A model generated the notes under the pieces. It saw nothing but the letters and a program-made list of their open reading frames with translations. It had not been told where the DNA came from and searched no databases. From NCBI RefSeq assembly GCF_036634195.1, contig NZ_JAZIFY010000001.1, positions 933,501 through 997,500 on the forward strand: a stretch of 64,000 nucleotides of DNA, given 5' to 3'. This document shows positions 15,346-22,725 of the stretch, piece after piece; the first letter of the stretch is position 1, and every line of letters starts with the position of its first letter. Made by a program: the position numbers and the translations under genes. This DNA is from Streptomyces sp. P9-A4 (GTDB lineage Bacteria; Actinomycetota; Actinomycetes; Streptomycetales; Streptomycetaceae).

Positions 15346-16644
15346 GTGCCCGTCCTCAGCCCCGTCCGCCACACCCTCTCCAACGGTCTGAGGGTGGTCG
15401 TCTCCCAGGACCCGACCGTGCCGGTGGCCGCGGTCTGCCTCTGGTACGAGGTGGGTTCCTGTGACGAGCCGCGCGGCCGGACCGGTCTCGCGCACCTCTT
15501 CGAGCACCTGATGTTCCAGGGCTCGACGCATGTGCCCGCCGGCGAGCACACCGCGGCCGTCGAGGACGCCGGCGGGCACACCAACGCCGCCACCGGCTTC
15601 GAGCGCACCGTCTTCCACAGCCTCGTCCCGGTCGGCCAGCTGGAACTCGTGCTGTGGCTGGAGGCCGACCGCATGGGCGGCCTGCCCGACGCGCTGACCG
15701 CGGAGAGCCTGGCCACCCAGCGGGACGTGGTCCTGAACGAGCGCCGCGAACGGTTCGACAACGTCCCCTACGGGACGGGCTGGGAGCAGCTGGTCGCCAT
15801 GTCCTTCCCGGCCGGCCACCCCTTCCGGGCCATGCCGGCCGGCAGCCCCGAGGATCTGCGGGCGGTGACCCTCGACGACTGCCGCGCCTTCTTCGGCCGC
15901 CACTACACCCCGGACCGGGCGATCCTCTCCGTCGTCGGCGACGTCTCCCCCGAGGCGGTCGTCGAGCTGGCCGAGCGCCACTTCGGGCACATCCCGCCGT
16001 CCGGTACGGGCCCCGGCGCCGTCGGCGCCCTGACCCGCACCGTCGCGCCAGGCGCGCCTGCGGACCCGGCCGAGGCGCGGCGGCACGTGGTGGAGCCGGT
16101 GCCGGGGCCCGCCTTCATGGCCGCGTACCAGCTCCCCGCGTACGGCGAACCCGGGTGCGCGGCCGCCGACCTGGCCCTGACCCTCCTCGGCGGCATGAGC
16201 AGCCGGGGCCTCCACGACCGGCTGGTGCGGCGCGACCAGCTCGCCCACACGGCGCGCGCGTCGCTGATGCCGCTGCGGCGGGCACCGTCCCTCGGCCAGC
16301 TCAATGTGCGGGCCCCGGCCGGGACCGCTCTCGCGGACATGGAGCGCGCGGTGGACGGGGAGATCGAGCGGCTCGCCGACGGCGGGGTCACCGACGACGC
16401 CCTGGAGGGGGCGCGAGCCCAGATCCGCCGGGACTGGCACGACCGGCTCGCCCACCCGGCCGGCCGCGCCGACGAACTCTGCGCCCAGGAGGCGTACTTC
16501 GGCGACGCCGCCCGCTGCGACCGGCACCTGGCGGGCGTCCTCGACATCGGTGCGGCGGAGGTCGGCGCGGCGGCTGCGGAGCTGCTCGCCCCGGCGCGGC
16601 GCGCGGTCCTGACGTACGAGCCGGCGCGGGAGACGGGGCCTTAG
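15346..16644 (+). CDS. M16 zinc protease, catalytic subunit
   Basis: 432 residues, GTG 15346 behind AGGAG, 7 bases after the exporter stop. The inverted zinc motif His50-Leu-Phe-Glu53-His54 (HLFEH) is intact, with the third ligand Glu132 in LNERRERF about 78 residues later, as the family requires. Two M16 half-domains are visible (second half from about residue 230, LTLLGGMSSRGLHDRLV). It has no signal peptide, so it works in the cytoplasm. With the inactive partner at 16811 it forms the classic heterodimer, like the PqqF/PqqG proteins that cut the PQQ precursor peptide. Its likely job is to release the modified core from the leader. Confidence 0.88.
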   Translation: MPVLSPVRHTLSNGLRVVVSQDPTVPVAAVCLWYEVGSCDEPRGRTGLAHLFEHLMFQGSTHVPAGEHTAAVEDAGGHTNAATGFERTVFHSLVPVGQLELVLWLEADRMGGLPDALTAESLATQRDVVLNERRERFDNVPYGTGWEQLVAMSFPAGHPFRAMPAGSPEDLRAVTLDDCRAFFGRHYTPDRAILSVVGDVSPEAVVELAERHFGHIPPSGTGPGAVGALTRTVAPGAPADPAEARRHVVEPVPGPAFMAAYQLPAYGEPGCAAADLALTLLGGMSSRGLHDRLVRRDQLAHTARASLMPLRRAPSLGQLNVRAPAGTALADMERAVDGEIERLADGGVTDDALEGARAQIRRDWHDRLAHPAGRADELCAQEAYFGDAARCDRHLAGVLDIGAAEVGAAAAELLAPARRAVLTYEPARETGP

Positions 16645-16810
16645 GAGAACGACCTCTAGGGGTACGGCCCGTAGTAGTACGGCCCCCTAGGGGTGCGGCC
16701 CTTGGGGAGACGGCCCGTCAGGCCGTGCCCAGACAGCACCACCTGGCCCCGCATCCGAAGCCGTCTCCGATCCCCCGCCCGCCCGCCGGTCCTTCGCGAA
16801 GGGTCCCCGT
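16645..16810. repeat. spacer with CTAGGGGTrCGGCCC repeats
   Basis: The spacer between the two protease genes holds two direct copies of CTAGGGGT(A/G)CGGCCC, at 16656-16670 and 16687-16701 (31-base period). A CCCCTAG at 16684-16690 makes a dyad with the first copy. Other genes in this operon nearly touch, so this 166-base gap may contain an internal promoter or a regulator site. No gene is visible. Confidence 0.55.
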
Positions 16811-18196
16811 ATGAACGCGCCCGTCTCCACCTCCCCCACCCACCCGGCCGCCGCCGCCCGGCCGAAGCGGCCCCTTCCGGTGCCGGCCGAGCCCTGGCTG
16901 TTCCCCGCGCTGCGCGAGGAACTGCTCGCCAACGGCGTGACCCTGCTGACCTGTGACCGTCCCGGCCAGGAGGTGCTGAGCGTCGAGATCGTCGTGGCCG
17001 CGCCGCTCGCCCTCGAACCCCGTGACCTGGAGGGTGTCCTCGGCATCACCACCAGCGCCCTCGTCGAAGGCGTACCGGGGCTGAGTTCGCTCGACTTCAT
17101 CCGGGAGCTGGAGAACTGCGGCGCGACCCTCGGGGTCGGCGCCGAGCACGCGGGCCTGCGGATCACCTTGGACGTTCCCGTCCCGCACCTCGCCCGCGCC
17201 CTGTCCCTGCTGGTCCGCGCCATGCGCGAACCGCTGCTCCCGGCCGCCTCCGTGGACCGGCTGGTCCGCTCGCGCGTCCACGCCCTGGTCCGTCACCGGA
17301 CGGACCCGGAGCGTCGGGCCGCGCTGGAACTGCACGGCGCGGTCTTCGACGCCTCGGACCGGCGCAGCCGTCCCGCGCGCGGCACGGAGGAGACGGTCCG
17401 CCGGATCGACCGGGACGCGGTCGTCGCCTGCCACCGCCGGTTCCTGCGCCCCGCCGTCACCACCGTGGTGGTCGCCGGCGACCTCTCGGGGAACGGTACC
17501 GAGGCGGCACTTCGCCGGGTCCTGTCCACGTGGGAGGGCGAGCCCGGGACGCTGCCGGAGCCGCCCGCCCCTCCCGTGAGGGACGACCCGGCGGTGATCG
17601 TGGTCGACCGGCCAGGGGCCGTCCAGACCCGGCTGGTCCTCGGCCGCGCGGCGACCGCGCGCACGGCGCCCGGCTGGGACGCGCTGCTCATCGGGAACCA
17701 CAGTCTCGGCGGCTCGGTCAACGCCCGCCTCGACCGGGAACTGCGGGAGGCCAAGGGGTACACGTACGGCTTCCACAGCCGGCTGCTCGCGGTCGTGGGG
17801 CATTCGCTCGCGGTGGTGACCGGTGCGGTGGAGACCTCGGTGACGGGTGAGGCGCTCGGTGACATCCGGCGCATCCTGCGGGAGGTGGCCGAGCACGGGA
17901 TCAGCGCGCGCGAGCGCTCGGCGGCGGTCGCGCAGATCGTCGACGCCGCGCCGCTGCGCTATCTCAAGGCCTCCGCCGTCGCGGACGAGATCGCCATGCT
18001 GGTACTCGACGGGCGCGCGCCGGCCTCGCTGCCGGGCGCGTTCCGGCGGGCCGCGGCCGTCACCACGGAGCAGGCCTCGGCGGCGCTGCGGGAGGCGTTC
18101 GCGCCGGACCGGCTGGTGACGGTGGCGGTCGGCGACGCCTCGCGGATCGGCGAGGCCGTCGAGGAGGCGGCGGGGTCGGCGCCCCGTACGGTCTGA
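16811..18196 (+). CDS. M16 protease-like, non-catalytic subunit
   Basis: 461 residues from ATG 16811. The fold blocks are those of M16B: LENCGATLGVGAEHAGLRIT, VVVAGDLSGN and the C-terminal NHSLGGSVNARLDRELREA followed by AKGYTYGFHS (the Arg/Tyr substrate-binding block). The HxxEH zinc motif is absent: the equivalent stretch reads LEGVLGITTSALVEGVPGLS. This is the signature of the regulatory or substrate-binding partner of an M16 heterodimer, encoded next to its active partner. In PQQ synthesis the same division of labour is seen. It closes the peptide operon; nothing after it is clearly part of the pathway. Confidence 0.85.
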   Translation: MNAPVSTSPTHPAAAARPKRPLPVPAEPWLFPALREELLANGVTLLTCDRPGQEVLSVEIVVAAPLALEPRDLEGVLGITTSALVEGVPGLSSLDFIRELENCGATLGVGAEHAGLRITLDVPVPHLARALSLLVRAMREPLLPAASVDRLVRSRVHALVRHRTDPERRAALELHGAVFDASDRRSRPARGTEETVRRIDRDAVVACHRRFLRPAVTTVVVAGDLSGNGTEAALRRVLSTWEGEPGTLPEPPAPPVRDDPAVIVVDRPGAVQTRLVLGRAATARTAPGWDALLIGNHSLGGSVNARLDRELREAKGYTYGFHSRLLAVVGHSLAVVTGAVETSVTGEALGDIRRILREVAEHGISARERSAAVAQIVDAAPLRYLKASAVADEIAMLVLDGRAPASLPGAFRRAAAVTTEQASAALREAFAPDRLVTVAVGDASRIGEAVEEAAGSAPRTV

Positions 18197-18323
18197 GCAC
18201 CGTCCTGGGAGACCCCGGACGGACGCGCGGCCGGTGCACACCGTGGCGGTGGACGGTCCGCCCGTCCCCGCGAGGTCGTGCACGACCCTTGGCCCGGGGC
18301 GGGCGCTGCCGGAGACTGAGGCG

Positions 18324-18767
18324 ATGACGCAGCGCGTGGACCTCGCGACCGTGATGGACCGGCTCGCTCTCGACGATCTCATCACCGGCTACGCGACCGC
18401 CGTGGACGACGGCGACTGGACCGCCTACCGGGCCCTGTTCACCCCCGACGGCCGGGCCGACTACCGGGGCTCGGGCGGGATCGAGGGGTCCGCCGCCGAA
18501 GTCGTGGAGTGGCTGGCCTCGACGATGCCCCTCTTTCCCGTACGCCAGCACCTCATCGTGAACCGCCGCGTCCTGTTCCGGGAGCCGGGCGGCTATCCGC
18601 TGACCGGCGACCTGGCCGACATCGGCGCCGACTACGTGAACCCGATGCGCTTCGCCTCCGGCGAGGACTTCGTCTGCGGCGGTCGCTACGCCTTCGCCGC
18701 GCGCCGCACCGCCGACGGCTGGCGGCTCCGCTCGGTCGCCGTCGACGAACGGTGGCGGCGCGCCTGA
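18324..18767 (+). CDS. NTF2/SnoaL-like protein
   Basis: 147 residues from ATG 18324, with GGAG 10 bases upstream. It starts with an N-terminal helix pair (ATVMDRLALDDLITGYATAV), then DDGDWTAYRALFTPDGRADY and a beta-sheet half ending TADGWRLRSVAVDERW. This is the SnoaL_4/NTF2-like cone fold, used by hydratases, isomerases and ring-hydroxylating enzyme subunits. The exact reaction cannot be told from sequence. It lies 127 bases after the protease, so membership of the peptide cluster is possible but not supported by overlap. Confidence 0.75.
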   Translation: MTQRVDLATVMDRLALDDLITGYATAVDDGDWTAYRALFTPDGRADYRGSGGIEGSAAEVVEWLASTMPLFPVRQHLIVNRRVLFREPGGYPLTGDLADIGADYVNPMRFASGEDFVCGGRYAFAARRTADGWRLRSVAVDERWRRA

Positions 18768-18780
18768 GCCGACCGCGTCG

Positions 18781-18854
18781 GACCCGGCCGGCTCAGGACC
18801 CTCGGACCCGGCGGGCTCAGGTCCCCAGGGACCCGGCCGGCTCAGGACGCCTGG
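18781..18854. repeat. three direct repeats of about 25 bases
   Basis: Three near-identical units with the consensus GACCCGGCCGGCTCAGG plus about 8 variable bases start at 18781, 18805 and 18830. They lie between the convergent NTF2-like and oxidoreductase genes, and the last unit covers the oxidoreductase stop codon and final codons. They look like recent tandem duplication. Confidence 0.75.
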
Positions 18855-19747
18855 GTCAGCGCCTCGCTGACCACGCGCTCGCACAGTTCGTGGGTGAGCA
18901 GGGCGTCGCGCGCGCTGAGGACCCGCCCCTCGCGTACGGCGTCGAGGAAGGCCAGTACGGCCTGCTCGATACCGCGCTGACGGGCCACCGGCACCCAGTC
19001 GCCGCGCCGCCGCAGGGTCGGCTGGCCCTTGTGGTCAATGACGTCGGAGAGGTTGAGGACCTGGCGCTTGGTGTCCTGCCCCGAGACCTCCAGGATCTCC
19101 TCGGTGGAGCCGTTCATCCGGTTCATCATGCCGATGGCGGTGAATCCGTCGCCGGAGAGCTGGAGCACGACGTGGTGCATGAGCCCTTCGCGGATCCTGG
19201 CCCGCACGTCGACGTGCTCGACCTCGCCGGGGAGGAGGAACCGGAGGGTGTCGACGACGTGGATGAAGTCGTCGAGCACGAGCGTGCGCGGGTCCTCGGG
19301 CAGGCCGACCCGGTTCTTCTGGAGGAGGATCAGTTCGCGCGGGTGCTCGACGCACTGGGCGTACGAGGGGGCCAGACGCCGGTTGAAGCCGACGGCGAGG
19401 CCCACCGAACGCTTCTCCGCCAGCTCCACGATCCGCTCGGAGTCGGCGTACTCGTACGCGAGGGGCTTGTCGACGTACGTGGGAACGCCCGCTTCGATGA
19501 GCCGTTCGGCGATCTCAGCGTGGACGGCGGTCGGCGCGTGGACGAACGCGGCGTCGAGTCCGGCGGAGAGCAGCGAGTCGAGGTCGCGGTGGCGCTGCGC
19601 GGCGGGCAGGTGGAGGGTGTCGGCGACCCGGTCGAGGGTCACGGCGGTACGCGTCTGGAGGTGGAGTTCGACCCCGGGGAGCGTGGCGAGGACGGGGAGG
19701 TAGGCCTTCTGCGCGATGTCGCCGAGTCCGATGCAGCCAACCTTCAC
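18842..19747 (-). CDS. Gfo/Idh/MocA-family NAD(P)-dependent oxidoreductase
   Basis: 301 residues. The N-terminal Rossmann motif is MKVGCIGLGDIAQKAYLPVL. The family sugar-dehydrogenase lysine lies in YVDKPLAYEY (DKP where EKP is usual), followed by VGFNRRLAPSYAQ. The C-terminal alpha/beta domain is present but somewhat short for the family (300 against about 330-390 residues). Such enzymes oxidise or reduce sugars, inositols or small cyclic substrates with NAD(P). The substrate is not predictable. It is a single gene whose final codons lie inside the direct repeats. Confidence 0.85.
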   Translation of the reverse strand: MKVGCIGLGDIAQKAYLPVLATLPGVELHLQTRTAVTLDRVADTLHLPAAQRHRDLDSLLSAGLDAAFVHAPTAVHAEIAERLIEAGVPTYVDKPLAYEYADSERIVELAEKRSVGLAVGFNRRLAPSYAQCVEHPRELILLQKNRVGLPEDPRTLVLDDFIHVVDTLRFLLPGEVEHVDVRARIREGLMHHVVLQLSGDGFTAIGMMNRMNGSTEEILEVSGQDTKRQVLNLSDVIDHKGQPTLRRRGDWVPVARQRGIEQAVLAFLDAVREGRVLSARDALLTHELCERVVSEALTQAS

Positions 19748-19966
19748 GGGGTCTCCCTTGTCGTGTCCACAGGCCCCGCTCGTGTGGGCCGTTCGCGCTG
19801 GTCAGCTTACGCGGGCCGGTCCGGGGCGACCGGCGCGCGCCGGTCCGCGCTGCCGTCGAAGGAACGGGGCAGGCGGGCGGCGGTGTACGCGGCGAGCGCG
19901 CGGCCCGGGACGGAATCGGGCGCGGAGCGCGCGTGGTGGGCGAGGACGGCGGCGGGGTCGGCGGCG
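19748..19966. other. intergenic debris
   Basis: There is no complete gene here. The first 50 bases carry the start region of the leftward oxidoreductase. The rest has a (-) reading frame with plausible coding bias (PAAVLAHHARSAP, RALAAYTAARLPRS) that ends near 19807 and has no credible upstream part. It could be the C-terminal remnant of a lost gene. Confidence 0.4.
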
Positions 19967-20131
19967 CCGAAGCGGCACGCGCTCTCCCTCGTCGCCCGGT
20001 GCGAGGGCCTGATGTTCTGCTGCGCGGCCGGCTCCCTCCACTCGGCCGTGCCGAGCCGCGCGGAACTGCGCGCCGGCTTCGACGAATTGCTCCGGGGCAT
20101 GCTCGGGGGCAGGTCGTCCGCGCGGCCGTGA
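19967..20131 (+). pseudogene. C-terminal remnant of a TetR-type regulator
   Basis: The last 50 codons read RHALSLVARCEGLMFCCAAG, then PSRAELRAGFDELLRGMLGG and a stop at 20129-20131. This is the pattern of the C-terminal helices of Streptomyces TetR-family regulators. No HTH-containing N-terminal part exists upstream, so the gene is truncated. Confidence 0.5.
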
Positions 20132-20173
20132 AAGCGGTGGCGCCGCCGGTGATCCTGGGGCACGATGCCGCCC

Positions 20174-20701
20174 ATGACCACCGAACGCACCGAACCCGTC
20201 CCCCGCGTCGACCCGTCCACCACCTCGGGTGAGCGCGAGGCACTGGAGCAGTGGCTCGACTTCCATCGCGCGACCCTCGCGACGAAGTGCGAGGGGCTCG
20301 ACGACGCCCAGCTGCGCACCCCCACCGCCCCGCCCTCCGACCTGAATCTGCTGGGCCTGGTCCGGCACATGGCCGAGGTGGAGCGCGGCTGGTTCCGCAA
20401 CGTCCTGGCAGGCGAGAAGGCCGAGTGGATCTACTCGACGCAGGAGGACCGCGACCGGGACATCCACGCCACGGAGGAGGACACCTACGAGGAGGCCTTC
20501 GCCACCTGGCAGGCGGAGATCGCCCACGCGCGCGCCCTGGCCGCCCCGCACGGTCTCGACGACCTCGGCGTGGGTGTGCACCGCAGCGGGGAGAGCTTCA
20601 ACCTGCGCTGGATCTACCTCCACATGATCGAGGAGTACGCCCGCCACAACGGCCACGCGGACCTCCTCCGGGAGCGCATCGACGGCGCGACCGGCGACTG
20701 A
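20174..20701 (+). CDS. DinB-like (DUF664) protein
   Basis: 175 residues from ATG 20174 (ATG 20165 is also possible). The four-helix DinB/YfiT bundle is visible: EREALEQWLDFHRATLATKC, then SDLNLLGLVRHMAEVERGWF with the first metal His, and RWIYLHMIEEYARHNGHADL with two further His. The three His positions match the metal-binding triad of the family. Relatives include mycothiol-dependent transferases and stress-induced proteins in actinobacteria. The substrate is unknown. It is a single gene. Confidence 0.82.
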   Translation: MTTERTEPVPRVDPSTTSGEREALEQWLDFHRATLATKCEGLDDAQLRTPTAPPSDLNLLGLVRHMAEVERGWFRNVLAGEKAEWIYSTQEDRDRDIHATEEDTYEEAFATWQAEIAHARALAAPHGLDDLGVGVHRSGESFNLRWIYLHMIEEYARHNGHADLLRERIDGATGD

Positions 20702-20787
20702 CCGGTCAAGGCCGGTCCCGCGAGGCCTCACCCGTGCGGGGCATTCCCCGCCGGTAGGGGCGCGAAGATCGTCGTGGGGCCACCAGA

Positions 20788-21276
20788 GTGACGCGGGTGC
20801 ATGGAACCCGAACCACAGCGAAGATCCTGGTCGGGGCGGCCGTCGCCGCCCTCGCGGGCTGCGTCTCGGTGGACGTCCCGCCGACGGCCCCCGTCACCGC
20901 GCCCGCCGCGGAGACCGTACGCCCCGCCCAGGACGTGGCGCCGCAGATCGTCGAGGGCCCGGCCCGCGAGGCCCTCGAAGCGGCGCTCCCCGCTCCCCCG
21001 CCGTCCGCCGCGCCCCGCGCGTCGCCCACCGCCGGGCCACGCCGGCGGGCGGCTCCGCCGAAGAGCGAGGCGCCGCGCCCGGAGGCCGTACCCCGGCAGC
21101 GGGAGCGCCCGCGCCCGGCGACCCGGCCGCCGCTGCCCGAACTGCCGAGCCTGAGCGACCTGCGCAAGAAGCCACCGGTCTCACGGGCGGACGTCTGCGA
21201 TCTGGGCGAGCGGTACGGCGGCTGGGGCCCCGGCAGCGACCCGTCCCGCATCTGCCACGGCACCTACGGCCACTGA
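20788..21276 (+). CDS. Pro/Ala-rich lipoprotein
   Basis: 162 residues from GTG 20788. The signal KILVGAAVAALAGC ends in a lipobox (LAGC) with the lipidated Cys near residue 25. A long disordered Pro/Ala/Arg-rich stretch follows (about 35-130), then a short conserved-looking C-terminus with two Cys (ADVCDLGERYGGWGPGSD, then RICHGTYGH). It is exported and membrane-anchored. The C-terminal Cys pair and glycine pattern resemble small surface modules, but I assign no function. Confidence 0.75.
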   Translation: MTRVHGTRTTAKILVGAAVAALAGCVSVDVPPTAPVTAPAAETVRPAQDVAPQIVEGPAREALEAALPAPPPSAAPRASPTAGPRRRAAPPKSEAPRPEAVPRQRERPRPATRPPLPELPSLSDLRKKPPVSRADVCDLGERYGGWGPGSDPSRICHGTYGH

Positions 21277-21417
21277 CGAACCGGCCCGGTCGAACCGAGC
21301 CAGAACAGACCGGCCCCGCCCAGCCGAACCGAGCCCGGACGGTCCGTCCCGGACGAACCCGCCCGGCCGGACGAGCTCAGGGCCGGCCCCGCCCGAAGCC
21401 GGATCCGGTCCGCCCCC

Positions 21418-21891
21418 TCACTCCCCCCTGAGCCGCAGCTCCAGTCGCTCGATCGCCGCCCTGACCCCGTTGCCGTAGCCGTCGTCGTCCAGGTGGTCCG
21501 AGGCCGTGCGGGCCCGGTCGAGGTGGGTCCGTGCGGCGTCGGGCCGCTGGAGCTTCAGATAGTCGGCGGCGAGGTTGAGGTGGAGCGAGGGGTACAGCGC
21601 GCGGAGCGCCGCCGTCGAGTCATGGGCGGCGAGCCGCTCCTCCGCCAGTCCCTCGGCGGCGCTCAGGGCCCGCAGGTCCCAGGCCAGCTCCGTGTCGGGG
21701 TCGTCCTGCGCGTCCGCCATGTAGTGGGCGAGGGTGCAGCGGTGGAGGGGGTCCCCGTCCGGGCCGATCTGCTGCCACAGCAGCCCGAAGCGGTTGCGGG
21801 CCTCCTCACGGTCGCCGCCGTGGAGCAGCATCATGGCCTGCCCGATCCTGGTCATGACCCCGTCGTCCGACACCTGCTGCTGCTCGGTCAC
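21418..21891 (-). CDS. tetratricopeptide-like protein
   Basis: 157 residues from GTG 21891, chosen because GGAGG lies 6 bases upstream. The protein is all-helical with degenerate TPR units: IGQAMMLLHGGDREEARNRF, then LHRCTLAHYMADAQDDPDTE, and YPSLHLNLAADYLKLQRPDA followed by ARTHLDRARTASDHL. TPRs mediate protein contacts. No catalytic domain is present. It may be co-transcribed with ung, which ends up in the same orientation 70 bases upstream. Confidence 0.75.
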   Translation of the reverse strand: MTEQQQVSDDGVMTRIGQAMMLLHGGDREEARNRFGLLWQQIGPDGDPLHRCTLAHYMADAQDDPDTELAWDLRALSAAEGLAEERLAAHDSTAALRALYPSLHLNLAADYLKLQRPDAARTHLDRARTASDHLDDDGYGNGVRAAIERLELRLRGE

Positions 21892-21961
21892 CGCGACCTC
21901 CACCGCCTCACCCACTGGGAGTGCCGACGCTAGCCGCACCCGCCCCCGATCGGGCCGAGGC

Positions 21962-22645
21962 TCAGCCGAGGTCCGGGACGCGCCAGTCGATCGGCTCGTG
22001 TCCCTGTGCCGCGACGGCCGCGTCGATCTGGGTGAACGGCTGCGATCCGAAGAACTTCTTCGCGGAGAGCGGCGAGGGGTGGGCGCCCTTCACGACCACG
22101 TGCCGCTCCTCGTCGATGAGCGGCAGCTTCTTCTGGGCGTAGTTGCCCCAGAGGACGAAGACGGCGGGGTCGGGCCGCGAGGCGACGGCGGTGATCACCG
22201 CGTCGGTGAACTTCTCCCAGCCCTTGCCCTTGTGCGAGTTCGCCTCGCCGGAGCGGACCGTCAGCACGGCGTTGAGCAGGAGGACGCCCTGCTCGGCCCA
22301 GGGCATCAGATAGCCGTTGTCCGGGATCGGGTGGCCGAGCTCGGCCTGCATCTCCTTGTAGATGTTCCGCAGGGAGGGCGGGGTCTTGACCCCGGGCCGG
22401 ACGGAGAAGCAGAGGCCGTGCCCCTGCCCCTCGCCGTGGTACGGGTCCTGACCGAGGATCAGGACCTTGACCTTGTCGTACGGCGTGGCGTCGAGGGCGG
22501 CGAAGACCTCGTCCTTCGGGGGGAAGACCGGTCCCTTGGCCCGCTCCTCCTCGACGAACTCGGTGAGCTGCGCGAAGTAGGGCTTGCGCAGTTCCTCGCC
22601 GAGAACGCCCCGCCAGGACTCGGGCAGCATGCTGGTGTCGGTCAC
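21962..22645 (-). CDS. ung: uracil-DNA glycosylase (family 1)
   Basis: 227 residues from GTG 22645, with GGAGG 9 bases upstream. It removes uracil from DNA as the first step of base-excision repair. The family-1 motifs are complete: water-activating GQDPYHGEGQGHGLCFSV, the uracil-binding MPWAEQGVLLLNAVLTVR, FVLWGNYAQ and the minor-groove loop HPSPLSAKKFFG. Length is typical. It is an ordinary chromosomal gene in high-GC actinobacteria. Confidence 0.97.
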   Translation of the reverse strand: MTDTSMLPESWRGVLGEELRKPYFAQLTEFVEEERAKGPVFPPKDEVFAALDATPYDKVKVLILGQDPYHGEGQGHGLCFSVRPGVKTPPSLRNIYKEMQAELGHPIPDNGYLMPWAEQGVLLLNAVLTVRSGEANSHKGKGWEKFTDAVITAVASRPDPAVFVLWGNYAQKKLPLIDEERHVVVKGAHPSPLSAKKFFGSQPFTQIDAAVAAQGHEPIDWRVPDLG

Positions 22646-22693
22646 GGTCAACAACCTCCGGTGGACGTTCCTGTCTACGTCCCAGAACCTACC

Positions 22694-22716
22694 GGGGGCC
22701 ACTGACAGTGGCCCCC
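22694..22716 (-). terminator. hairpin terminator of the peptide-binding lipoprotein gene
   Basis: A perfect 11-base inverted repeat (GGGGGCCACTG, one central base, complement) begins 9 bases past the stop at 22726. There is no T-run, as is usual in Streptomyces. Confidence 0.75.
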
Positions 22717-22725
22717 GCAGGCCGT

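Noticed and set aside
13821..15761. Large minus-strand open frame opposite the exporter
   Set aside because: Residue content is biased toward Gly, Arg and Glu with no domain; the plus strand has a clear MFS fold.
7188..18196. PQQ or mycofactocin cluster
   Set aside because: M16 proteins and radical SAM are shared ideas, but there is no PqqB/C/D, PqqE-type SPASM domain or mycofactocin gene.
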